This document shows positions 51,173 to 63,504 of a stretch of 64,000 bases of DNA, piece after piece. The first letter of the stretch is position 1. Each line of letters begins with the position of its first letter. Source of the DNA: Bathymodiolus brooksi (Eukaryota; Mollusca; Bivalvia; Mytilida; Modiolidae); contig OY804580.1 of NCBI GenBank assembly GCA_963680875.1, forward strand, positions 114,331,534 to 114,395,533, in the 5' to 3' direction. A program made the position numbers and the translations under genes. The notes under the pieces were generated by a model. That model was not told where the DNA came from. It did not search any database and was given only the letters and a program-made list of their open reading frames with translations.

Positions 51173-53227
51173 CCATGGGGACCGGAAGGGGGTGAAAACA
51201 TAGGTAAACCGTTTTATTTTAACCTACCGCCGGACATTGGTTTTACATTATTTACTCCAATCAAGGGGCGTATAGACAGTCTTACTGTATATATTTATAA
51301 AGCAGAGACATGTACAAACATTTTGAGGTATAATACATGTATGTCAAGCTATCCTGGAGACTATGGAATGATCTACGGGGAATAGTTATCAAGCAGAGGC
51401 ATTGACAAACGTTTTGAGGTATCATACATGTAGAACAAGCCTTCCTGAGGACCGGAAGTTGCCTATTACGGAGCTAAAATGGGATGCCAGGACCGTGACT
51501 TATATTCCGGGTAATAACGCATATTGGTTTTTCGCATTTTTCTGGCTAACGAAGGGCTCCAGAAATAAAAACTAAACATATATATTAAGCAGAGACCCCT
51601 GCGCACATATTTGTTAAGATATTTGGTTATTCGGGCCGCCATGGGGACCGGAAGGGGGTGAAAACATAGGTAAACCGTTTTATTTTAACCTACCGTCGGA
51701 CATTGGTTTTACATTATTTACTCCAATCAAGGGGCGTATAGACAGTCTTACTGTATATATTTATAAAGCAGAGACATGTACAAATATTTTGAGGTATAAT
51801 ACATGTATGTCAAGCTATCCTGGATACCGGAAGTGGACGACAATTGAACCATAATGGTTGTACAGCCGGCAATTTTGACCTACCCGACCATGGTTTTTTA
51901 CTTCTGACTTGGTCCACAGGTCCTATGGAATGATCTACGGGGAATAGTTATCAAGCAGAGGCATTGACAAACGTTTTGAGGTATCATACATGTAGATCAA
52001 GCCTTCCTGAGGACCGGAAGTTGCCTATTACGGAGCTAAAATGGGATGCCAGGACCGTGACGGATTTTCCGGGTAATAACGCATATTGGTTTTTCGCATT
52101 TTTCTGGCTAACGAAGGGCTCCAGAAATAAAAACTAAACATATATATTAAGCAGAGACCCCTGCGCACATATTTGTTAAGATATTTGGTTATTCGGGCCG
52201 CCATGGGGACCGGAAGGGGGTGAAAACATAGGTAAACCGTTTTATTTTAACCTACCGCCGGACATTGGTTTTACATTATTTACTCCAATCAAGGGGCGTA
52301 TAGACAGTCTTACTGTATATATTTATAAAGCAGAGACATGTACAAACATATTGAGGTATAATACATGTATGTCAAGCTATCCTGGAGACTATGGAATGAT
52401 CTACGGGGAATAGTTATCAAGCAGAGGCATTGACAAACGTTTTGAGGTATCATACATGTAGAACAAGCCTTCCTGAGGACCGGAAGTTGCCTATTACGGA
52501 GCTAAAATGGGATGCCAGGACCGTGACTTATATTCCTGGTAATAACGCATATTGGTTTTTCGCATTTTTCTGGCTAACGAAGGGCTCCAGAAATAAAAAC
52601 TAAACATATATATTAAGCAGAGACCCCTGCGCACATATTTGTTAAGATATTTGGTTATTCGGGCCGCCATGGGGACCGGAAGGGGGTGAAAACATAGGTA
52701 AACGTTTTATTTTAACCTACCGTCGGACATTGGTTTTACATTATTTACTCCAATCAAGGGGCGTATAGACAGTCTTACTGTATATATTTATAAAGCAGAG
52801 ACATGTACAAATATTTTGAGGTATAATACATGTATGTCAAGCTATCCTGGAGACCGGAAGTGGACAACAATTGAACCATAATGGTTGTACAGCCGGCAAT
52901 TTTGACCTACCCGACCATGGTTTTTTACTTCTGACTTGGTCCACAGGTCCTATGGAATGATCTACGGGGAATAGTTATCAAGCAGAGGCATTGACAAACG
53001 TTTTGAGGTATCATACATGTAGATCAAGCCTTCCTGAGGACCGGAAGTTGCCTATTACGGAGCTAAAATGGGATGCCAGGACCGTGACGGATTTTCCGGG
53101 TAATAACGCATATTGGTTTTTCGCATTTTTCTGGCTAACGAAGGGCTCCAGAAATAAAAACTAAACATATATATTAAGCAGAGACCCCTGCGCACATATT
53201 TGTTAAGATATTTGGTTATTCGGGCCG
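51173..53227. repeat. Tetramer HOR copy 1 (2055 bp: S-L-S-L)
   Basis: Units start at 51173 (S, GACTTATATTCCGGG), 51639 (L, CTGGATACCGG), 52201 (S, GACTTATATTCCTGG) and 52667 (L, 561 bp; TAAACGTTTT, GTGGACAACAATT). The two S types and two L types alternate, so the tetramer is a real second-level repeat of the 1028-bp dimer. Confidence 0.92.
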
Positions 53228-55282
53228 CCATGGGGACCGGAAGGGGGTGAAAACATAGGTAAACCGTTTTATTTTAACCTACCGCCGGACATTGGTTTTA
53301 CATTATTTACTCCAATCAAGGGGCGTATAGACAGTCTTACTGTATATATTTATAAAGCAGAGACATGTACAAACATTTTGAGGTATAATACATGTATGTC
53401 AAGCTATCCTGGAGACTATGGAATGATCTACGGGGAATAGTTATCAAGCAGAGGCATTGACAAACGTTTTGAGGTATCATACATGTAGAACAAGCCTTCC
53501 TGAGGACCGGAAGTTGCCTATTACGGAGCTAAAATGGGATGCCAGGACCGTGACTTATATTCCGGGTAATAACGCATATTGGTTTTTCGCATTTTTCTGG
53601 CTAACGAAGGGCTCCAGAAATAAAAACTAAACATATATATTAAGCAGAGACCCCTGCGCACATATTTGTTAAGATATTTGGTTATTCGGGCCGCCATGGG
53701 GACCGGAAGGGGGTGAAAACATAGGTAAACCGTTTTATTTTAACCTACCGTCGGACATTGGTTTTACATTATTTACTCCAATCAAGGGGCGTATAGACAG
53801 TCTTACTGTATATATTTATAAAGCAGAGACATGTACAAATATTTTGAGGTATAATACATGTATGTCAAGCTATCCTGGATACCGGAAGTGGACGACAATT
53901 GAACCATAATGGTTGTACAGCCGGCAATTTTGACCTACCCGACCATGGTTTTTTACTTCTGACTTGGTCCACAGGTCCTATGGAATGATCTACGGGGAAT
54001 AGTTATCAAGCAGAGGCATTGACAAACGTTTTGAGGTATCATACATGTAGATCAAGCCTTCCTGAGGACCGGAAGTTGCCTATTACGGAGCTAAAATGGG
54101 ATGCCAGGACCGTGACGGATTTTCCGGGTAATAACGCATATTGGTTTTTCGCATTTTTCTGGCTAACGAAGGGCTCCAGAAATAAAAACAAAACATATAT
54201 ATTAAGCAGAGACCCCTGCGCACATATTTGTTAAGATATTTGGTTATTCGGGCCGCCATGGGGACCGGAAGGGGGTGAAAACATAGGTAAACCGTTTTAT
54301 TTTAACCTACCGCCGGACATTGGTTTTACATTATTTACTCCAATCAAGGGGCGTATAGACAGTCTTACTGTATATATTTATAAAGCAGAGACATGTACAA
54401 ACATTTTGAGGTATAATACATGTATGTCAAGCTATCCTGGAGACTATGGAATGATCTACGGGGAATAGTTATCAAGCAGAGGCATTGACAAACGTTTTGA
54501 GGTATCATACATGTAGAACAAGCCTTCCTGAGGACCGGAAGTTGCCTATTACGGAGCTAAAATGGGATGCCAGGACCGTGACTTATATTCCTGGTAATAA
54601 CGCATATTGGTTTTTCGCATTTTTCTGGCTAACGAAGGGCTCCAGAAATAAAAACTAAACATATATATTAAGCAGAGACCCCTGCGCACATATTTGTTAA
54701 GATATTTGGTTATTCGGGCCGCCATGGGGACCGGAAGGGGGTGAAAACATAGGTAAACGTTTTATTTTAACCTACCGTCGGACATTGGTTTTACATTATT
54801 TACTCCAATCAAGGGGCGTATAGACAGTCTTACTGTATATATTTATAAAGCAGAGACATGTACAAATATTTTGAGGTATAATACATGTATGTCAAGCTAT
54901 CCTGGAGACCGGAAGTGGACAACAATTGAACCATAATGGTTGTACAGCCGGCAATTTTGACCTACCCGACCATGGTTTTTTACTTCTGACTTGGTCCACA
55001 GGTCCTATGGAATGATCTACGGGGAATAGTTATCAAGCAGAGGCATTGACAAACGTTTTGAGGTATCATACATGTAGATCAAGCCTTCCTGAGGACCGGA
55101 AGTTGCCTATTACGGAGCTAAAATGGGATGCCAGGACCGTGACGGATTTTCCGGGTAATAACGCATATTGGTTTTTCGCATTTTTCTGGCTAACGAAGGG
55201 CTCCAGAAATAAAAACTAAACATATATATTAAGCAGAGACCCCTGCGCACATATTTGTTAAGATATTTGGTTATTCGGGCCG
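53228..55282. repeat. Tetramer HOR copy 2 (2055 bp)
   Basis: Units start at 53228 (S), 53694 (L), 54256 (S) and 54722 (L). Each unit carries the diagnostic alleles of the unit 2055 bp upstream. AAAACAAAACAT near 54185 is private; it replaces the usual AACTAAAC and removes a stop in a chance frame. Confidence 0.92.
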
Positions 55283-57337
55283 CCATGGGGACCGGAAGGG
55301 GGTGAAAACATAGGTAAACCGTTTTATTTTAACCTACCGCCGGACATTGGTTTTACATTATTTACTCCAATCAAGGGGCGTATAGACAGTCTTACTGTAT
55401 ATATTTATAAAGCAGAGACATGTACAAACATTTTGAGGTATAATACATGTATGTCAAGCTATCCTGGAGACTATGGAATGATCTACGGGGAATAGTTATC
55501 AAGCAGAGGCATTGACAAACGTTTTGAGGTATCATACATGTAGAACAAGCCTTCCTGAGGACCGGAAGTTGCCTATTACGGAGCTAAAATGGGATGCCAG
55601 GACCGTGACTTATATTCCTGGTAATAACGCATATTGGTTTTTCGCATTTTTCTGGCTAACGAAGGGCTCCAGAAATAAAAACTAAACATATATATTAAGC
55701 AGAGACCCCTGCGCACATATTTGTTAAGATATTTGGTTATTCGGGCCGCCATGGGGACCGGAAGGGGGTGAAAACATAGGTAAACGTTTTATTTTAACCT
55801 ACCGTCGGACATTGGTTTTACATTATTTACTCCAATCAAGGGGCGTATAGACAGTCTTACTGTATATATTTATAAAGCAGAGACATGTACAAATATTTTG
55901 AGGTATAATACATGTATGTCAAGCTATCCTGGAGACCGGAAGTGGACAACAATTGAACCATAATGGTTGTACAGCCGGCAATTTTGACCTACCCGACCAT
56001 GGTTTTTTACTTCTGACTTGGTCCACAGGTCCTATGGAATGATCTACGGGGAATAGTTATCAAGCAGAGGCATTGACAAACGTTTTGAGGTATCATACAT
56101 GTAGATCAAGCCTTCCTGAGGACCGGAAGTTGCCTATTACGGAGCTAAAATGGGATGCCAGGACCGTGACGGATTTTCCGGGTAATAACGCATATTGGTT
56201 TTTCGCATTTTTCTGGCTAACGAAGGGCTCCAGAAATAAAAACTAAACATATATATTAAGCAGAGACCCCTGCGCACATATTTGTTAAGATATTTGGTTA
56301 TTCGGGCCGCCATGGGGACCGGAAGGGGGTGAAAACATAGGTAAACCGTTTTATTTTAACCTACCGCCGGACATTGGTTTTACATTATTTACTCCAATCA
56401 AGGGGCGTATAGACAGTCTTACTGTATATATTTATAAAGCAGAGACATGTACAAACATTTTGAGGTATAATACATGTATGTCAAGCTATCCTGGAGACTA
56501 TGGAATGATCTACGGGGAATAGTTATCAAGCAGAGGCATTGACAAACGTTTTGAGGTATCATACATGTAGAACAAGCCTTCCTGAAGACCGGAAGTTGCC
56601 TATTACGGAGCTAAAATGGGATGCCAGGACCGTGACTTATATTCCTGGTAATAACGCATATTGGTTTTTCGCATTTTTCTGGCTAACGAAGGGCTCCAGA
56701 AATAAAAACTAAACATATATATTAAGCAGAGACCCCTGCGCACATATTTGTTAAGATATTTGGTTATTCGGGCCGCCATGGGGACCGGAAGGGGGTGAAA
56801 ACATAGGTAAACCGTTTTATTTTAACCTACCGTCGGACATTGGTTTTACATTATTTACTCCAATCAAGGGGCGTATAGACAGTCTTACTGTATATATTTA
56901 TAAAGCAGAGACATGTACAAATATTTTGAGGTATAATACATGTATGTCAAGCTATCCTGGAGACCGGAAGTGGACCACAATTGAACCATAATGGTTGTAC
57001 AGCCGCCAATTTTGACCTACCCGACCATGGTTTTTTACTTCTGACTTGGTCCACAGGTCCTATGGAATGATCTACGGGGAATAGTTATCAAGCAGAGGCA
57101 TTGACAAACGTTTTGAGGTATCATACATGTAGATCAAGCCTTCCTGAGGATCGGAAGTTGCCTATTACGGAGCTAAAATGGGATGCCAGGACCATGACGG
57201 ATATTCCGGGTAATAACGCATATTGGTTTTTCGCATTTTTCTGGCTAACGAAGGGCTCCAGAAATAAAAACTAAACATATATATTAAGCAGAGACCCCTG
57301 CGCACATATTTGTTAAGATATTTGGTTATTCGGGCCG
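55283..57337. repeat. Two S-L dimers following the tetramer array
   Basis: Units start at 55283 (S), 55749 (L, 561 bp; TAAACGTTTT, GTGGACAACAATT), 56310 (S, CCTGAAGACCGG) and 56776 (L; GTGGACCACAATT, AGCCGCCAAT, GAGGATCGG). The first dimer is a 1027-bp duplication of 54256-55282. The second belongs to a longer repeat with 59394-60420. Confidence 0.9.
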
Positions 57338-60300
57338 CCATGGGGACCGGAAGGGGGTGAAAACATAGGTAAACCGTTTTATTTTAACCTACCGCCGGAC
57401 ATTGGTTTTACATTATTTACTCCAATCAAGGGGCGTATAGACAGTCTTACTGTATATATTTATAAAGCAGAGACATGTACAAACATTTTGAGGTATAATA
57501 CATGTATGTCAAGCTATCCTGGAGACTATGGAATGATCTACGGGGAATAGTTATCAAGCAGAGGCATTGCCAAACGTTTTGAGGTATCATACATGTAGAA
57601 CAAGCCTTCCTGAGGACCGGAAGTTGCCTATTACGGAGCTAAAATGGGATGCCAGGACCGTGACGGATATTCCGGGTAATAACGCATATTGGTTTTTCGC
57701 ATTTTTCTGGCTAACGAAGGGCTCCAGAAATAAAAACTAAACATATATATTAAGCAGAGACCCCTGCGCACATATTTGTTAAGATATTTGGTTATTCGGG
57801 CCGCCATGGGGACCGGAAGGGGGTGAAAACATAGGTAAACCGTTTTATTTTAACCTACCGTCGGACATTGGTTTTACATTATTTACTCCAATCAAGGGGC
57901 GTATAGACAGTCTTACTGTATATATTTATAAAGCAGAGACATGTACAAATATTTTGAGGTATAATACATGTATGTCAAGCTATCCTGGATACCGGAAGTG
58001 GACGACAATTGAACCATAATGGTTGTACAGCCGGCAATTTTGACCTACCCGACCATGGTTTTTTACTTCTGACTTGGTCCACAGGTCCTATGGAATGATC
58101 TACGGGGAATAGTTATCAAGCAGAGGCATTGACAAACGTTTTGAGGTATCATACATGTAGATCAAGCCTTCCTGAGGACCGGAAGTTGCCTATTACGGAG
58201 CTAAAATGGGATGCCAGGACCGTGACGGATTTTGCGGGTAATAACGCATATTGGTTTTTCGCATTTTTCTGGCTAACGAAGGGCTCCAGAAATAAAAACT
58301 AAACATATATATTAAGCAGAGACCCCTGCGCACATATTTGTTAAGATATTTGGTTATTCGGGCCGCCATGGGGACCGGAAGGGGGTGAAAACATAGGTAA
58401 ACCGTTTTATTTTAACCTACCGCCGGACATTGGTTTTACATTATTTACTCCAATCAAGGGGCGTATAGACAGTCTTACTGTATATATTTATAAAGCAGAG
58501 ACATGTACAAACATTTTGAGGTATAATACATGTATGTCAAGCTATCCTGGAGACTATGGAATGATCTACGGGGAATAGTTATCAAGCAGAGGCATTGACA
58601 AACGTTTTGAGGTATCATACATGTAGAACAAGCCTTCCTGAGGACCGGAAGTTGCCTATTACGGAGCTAAAATGGGATGCCAGGACCGTGACGGATATTC
58701 CTGGTAATAACGCATATTGGTTTTTCGCATTTTTCTGGCTAACGAAGGGCTCCAGAAATAAAAACTAAACATATATATTAAGCAGAGACCCCTGCGCACA
58801 TATTTGTTAAGATATTTGGTTATTCGGGCCGCCATGGGGACCGGAAGGGGGTGAAAACATAGGTAAACCGTTTTATTTTAACCTACCGTCGGACATTGGT
58901 TTTACATTATTTACTCCAATCAAGGGGCGTATAGACAGTCTTACTGTATATATTTATAAAGCAGAGACATGTACAAATATTTTGAGGTATAATACATGTA
59001 TGTCAAGCTATCCTGGAGACCGGAAGTGGACAACAATTGAACCATAATGGTTGTACAGCCGGCAATTTTGACCTACCCGACCATGGTTTTTTACTTCTGA
59101 CTTGGTCCACAGGTCCTATGGAATGATCTACGGGGAATAGTTATCAAGCAGAGGCATTGACAAACGTTTTGAGGTATCATACATGTAGATCAAGCCTTCC
59201 TGAGGACCGGAAGTTGCCTATTACGGAGCTAAAATGGGATGCCAGGACCGTGACGGATTTTCCGGGTAATAACGCATATTGGTTTTTCGCATTTTTCTGG
59301 CTAACGAAGGGCTCCAGAAATAAAAACTAAACATATATATTAAGCAGAGACCCCTGCGCACATATTTGTTAAGATATTTGGTTATTCGGGCCGCCATGGG
59401 GACCGGAAGGGGTGAAAACATAGGTAAACCGTTTTATTTTAACCTACCGCCGGACATTGGTTTTACATTATTTACTCCAATCAAGGGGCGTATAGACAGT
59501 CTTACTGTATATATTTATAAAGCAGAGACATGTACAAACATTTTGAGGTATAATACATGTATGTCAAGCTATCCTGGAGACTATGGAATGATCTACGGGG
59601 AATAGTTATCAAGCAGAGGCATTGACAAACGTTTTGAGGTATCATACATGTAGAACAAGCCTTCCTGAAGACCGGAAGTTGCCTATTACGGAGCTAAAAT
59701 GGGATGCCAGGACCGTGACTTATATTCCTGGTAATAACGCATATTGGTTTTTCGCATTTTTCTGGCTAACGAAGGGCTCCAGAAATAAAAACTAAACATA
59801 TATATTAAGCAGAGACCCCTGCGCACATATTTGTTAAGATATTTGGTTATTCGGGCCGCCATGGGGACCGGAAGGGGGTGAAAACATAGGTAAACCGTTT
59901 TATTTTAACCTACCGTCGGACATTGGTTTTACATTATTTACTCCAATCAAGGGGCGTATAGACAGTCTTACTGTATATATTTATAAAGCAGAGACATGTA
60001 CAAATATTTTGAGGTATAATACATGTATGTCAAGCTATCCTGGAGACCGGAAGTGGACGACAATTGAACCATAATGGTTGTACAGCCGCCAATTTTGACC
60101 TACCCGACCATGGTTTTTTACTTCTGACTTGGTCCACAGGTCCTATGGAATGATCTACGGGGAATAGTTATCAAGCAGAGGCATTGACAAACGTTTTGAG
60201 GTATCATACATGTAGATCAAGCCTTCCTGAGGATCGGAAGTTGCCTATTACGGAGCTAAAATGGGATGCCAGGACCGTGACGGATATTCCGGGTAATAAC

Positions 60301-60420
60301 GCATATTGGTTTTTCGCATTTTTCTGGCTAACGAAGGGCTCCAGAAATAAAAACTAAACATATATATTAAGCAGAGACCCCTGCGCACATATTTGTTAAG
60401 ATATTAGGTTATTCGGGCCG
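57338..60420. repeat. Three S-L dimers within a 3084-bp layer
   Basis: Units start at 57338 (S, GCCAAACG), 57804 (L, CTGGATACCGG, GATTTTGCGGG), 58366 (S), 58832 (L, GTGGACAACAATT), 59394 (S, 465 bp; CCTGAAGACCGG, AAGGGGTG) and 59859 (L; AGCCGCCAAT, GAGGATCGG). The last pair matches 56310-57337 at 3084 bp, which is three dimers. The G-run deletion at about 59411 is the only length change seen in a short unit. Confidence 0.9.
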
Positions 60421-63400
60421 CCATGGGGACCGGAAGGGGGTGAAAACATAGGTAAACCGTTTTATTTTAACCTACCGCCGGACATTGGTTTTACATTATT
60501 TACTCCAATCAAGGGGCGTATAGACAGTCTTACTGTATATATTAATAAAGCAGAGACATGTACAAACATTTTGAGGTATAATACATGTATGTCAAGCTAT
60601 CCTGGAGACCGGAAGTGGACGACAATTGAACCATAATGGTTGTACAGCCGGCAATTTTGACCTACCCGACCATGGTTTTTTACTTCTGACTTGGTCCACA
60701 GGTCCTATGGAATGATCTACGGGGAATAGTTATCAAGCAGAGGCATTGACAAACGTTTTGAGGTATCATACATGTAGATCAAGCCTTCGTGAGGACCGGA
60801 AGTTGCCTATTACGGAGCTAAAATGGGATGCCAGGACCATGACGGATATTCCGGGTAATAACGCATATTGGTTTTTCGCATTTTTCTGGCTAACGAAGGG
60901 CTCCAGAAATAAAAACTAAACATATATATTAAGCAGAGACCCCTGCGCACATATTTGTTAAGATATTTGGTTATTCGGGCCGCCATGGGGACCGGAAGGG
61001 GGTGAAAACATAGGTAAACCGTTTTATTTTAACCTACCGCCGGACATTGGTTTTACATTATTTACTCCAATCAAGGGGCGTATAGACAGTCTTACTGTAT
61101 ATATTTATAAAGCAGAGACATGTACAAACATTTTGAGGTATAATACATGTATGTCAAGCTATCCTGGAGACTATGGAATGATCTACGGGGAATAGTTATC
61201 AAGCAGAGGCATTGCCAAACGTTTTGAGGTATCATACATGTAGAACAAGCCTTCCTGAGGACCGGAAGTTGCCTATTACGGAGCTAAAATGGGATGCCAG
61301 GACCGTGACGGATATTCCGGGTAATAACGCATATTGGTTTTTCGCATTTTTCTGGCTAACGAAGGGCTCCAGAAATAAAAACTAAACATATATATTAAGC
61401 AGAGACCCCTGCGCACATATTTGTTAAGATATTTGGTTATTCGGGCCGCCATGGGGACCGGAAGGGGGTGAAAACATAGGTAAACCGTTTTATTTTAACC
61501 TACCGCCGGACATTGGTTTTACATTATTTACTCCAATCAAGGGGCGTATAGACAGTCTTACTGTATATATTTATAAAGCAGAGACATGTACAAACATTTT
61601 GAGGTATAATACATGTATGTCAAGCTATCCTGGAGACTATGGAATGATCTACGGGGAATAGTTATCAAGCAGAGGCATTGCCAAATGTTTTGAGGTATCA
61701 TACATGTAGAACAAGCCTTCCTGAGGACCGGAAGTTGCCTATTACGGAGCTAAAATGGGATGCCAGGACCGTGACGGATATTCCGGGTAATAACGCATAT
61801 TGGTTTTTCGCATTTTTCTGGCTAACGAAGGGCTCCAGAAATAAAAACTAAACATATATATTAAGCAGAGACCCCTGCGCACATATTTGTTAAGATATTT
61901 GGTTATTCAGGCCGCCATGGGGACCGGAAGGGGGTGAAAACATAGGTAAACCGTTTTATTTTAACCTACCGTCGGACATTGGTTTTACATTATTTACTCC
62001 AATCAAGGGGCGTATAGACAGTCTTACTGTATATATTTATAAAGCAGAGACATGTACAAATATTTTGAGGTATAATACATGTATGTCAAGCTATCCTGGA
62101 TACCGGAAGTGGACGACAATTGAACCATAATGGTTGTACAGCCGGCAATTTTGACCTACCCGACCATGGTTTTTTACTTCTGACTTGGTCCACAGGTCCT
62201 ATGGAATGATCTACGGGGAATAGTTATCAAGCAGAGGCATTGACAAACGTTTTGAGGTATCATACATGTAGATCAAGCCTTCCTGAGGACCGGAAGTTGC
62301 CTATTACGAAGCTAAAATGGGATGCCAGGACCATGACGGATTTTGCGGGTAATAACGCATATTGGTTTTTCGCATTTTTCTGGCTAACGAAGGGCTCCAG
62401 AAATAAAAACTAAACATATATATTAAGCAGAGACCCCTGCGCACATATTTGTTAAGATATTTGGTTATTCGGGCCGCCATGGGGACCGGAAGGGGGTGAA
62501 AACATAGGTAAACCGTTTTATTTTAACCTACCGCCGGACATTGGTTTTACATTATTTACTCCAATCAAGGGGCGTATAGACAGTCTTACTGTATATATTT
62601 ATAAAGCAGAGACATGTACAAACATTTTGAGGTATAATACATGTATGTCAAGCTATCCTGGAGACTATGGAATGATCTACGGGGAATAGTTATCAAGCAG
62701 AGGCATTGACAAACGTTTTGAGGTATCATACATGTAGAACAAGCCTTCCTGAGGACCGGAAGTTGCCTATTACGGAGCTAAAATGGGATGCCAGGACCGT
62801 GACTTATATTCCTGGTAATAACGCATATTGGTTTTTCGCATTTTTCTGGCTAACGAAGGGCTCCAGAAATAAAAACTAAACATATATATTAAGCAGAGAC
62901 CCCTGCGCACATATTTGTTAAGATATTTGGTTATTCGGGCCGCCATGGGGACCGGAAGGGGGTGAAAACATAGGTAAACCGTTTTATTTTAACCTACCGT
63001 CGGACATTGGTTTTACATTATTTACTCCAATCAAGGGGCGTATAGACAGTCTTACTGTATATATTTATAAAGCAGAGACATGTACAAATATTTTGAGGTA
63101 TAATACATGTATGTCAAGCTATCCTGGAGACCGGAAGTGGACAACAATTGAACCATAATGGTTGTACAGCCGGCAATTTTGACCTACCCGACCATGGTTT
63201 TTTACTTCTGACTTGGTCCACAGGTCCTATGGAATGATCTACGGGGAATAGTTATCAAGCAGAGGCATTGACAAACGTTTTGAGGTATCATACATGTAGA
63301 TCAAGCCTTCCTGAGGACCGGAAGTTGCCTATTACGGAGCTAAAATGGGATGCCAGGACCGTGACGGATTTTCCGGGTAATAACGCATATTGGTTTTTCG

Positions 63401-63504
63401 CATTTTTCTGGCTAACGAAGGGCTCCAGAAATAAAAACTAAACATATATATTAAGCAGAGACCCCTGCGCACATATTTGTTAAGATATTTGGTTATTCGG
63501 GCCG
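60421..63504. repeat. L-S-S-L-S-L block at the right edge (3084 bp)
   Basis: Units start at 60421 (L, AATAAAG, CGTGAG, GACCATGACGG), 60983 (S), 61449 (S), 61915 (L), 62477 (S) and 62943 (L). Two adjacent S units (both GCCAAA-type) form the window's second S-S pair. The L-S-L at 61915-63504 matches 57804-59393 at 4111 bp (CTGGATACCGG and GATTTTGCGGG, then GTGGACAACAATT). GATATTAGGTT just upstream (about 60401) is private. Confidence 0.9.

Noticed and set aside
54019..54234. Plus-strand frame of 71 codons in subunit B
   Set aside because: It needs a TTG start. A single T-to-A change in AACTAAAC removes the usual stop, and the equivalent frame is shorter in essentially all other units.
59221..59421. 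Minus-strand frame of 66 codons
   Set aside because: Same origin as 41560-41760: a one-G deletion at about 59411.
59366..59605. Plus-strand frame of 79 codons through subunits C and A of a short unit
   Set aside because: It depends on the one-G deletion and a TTG start. It then runs through the S deletion junction to a stop. No conservation across units.
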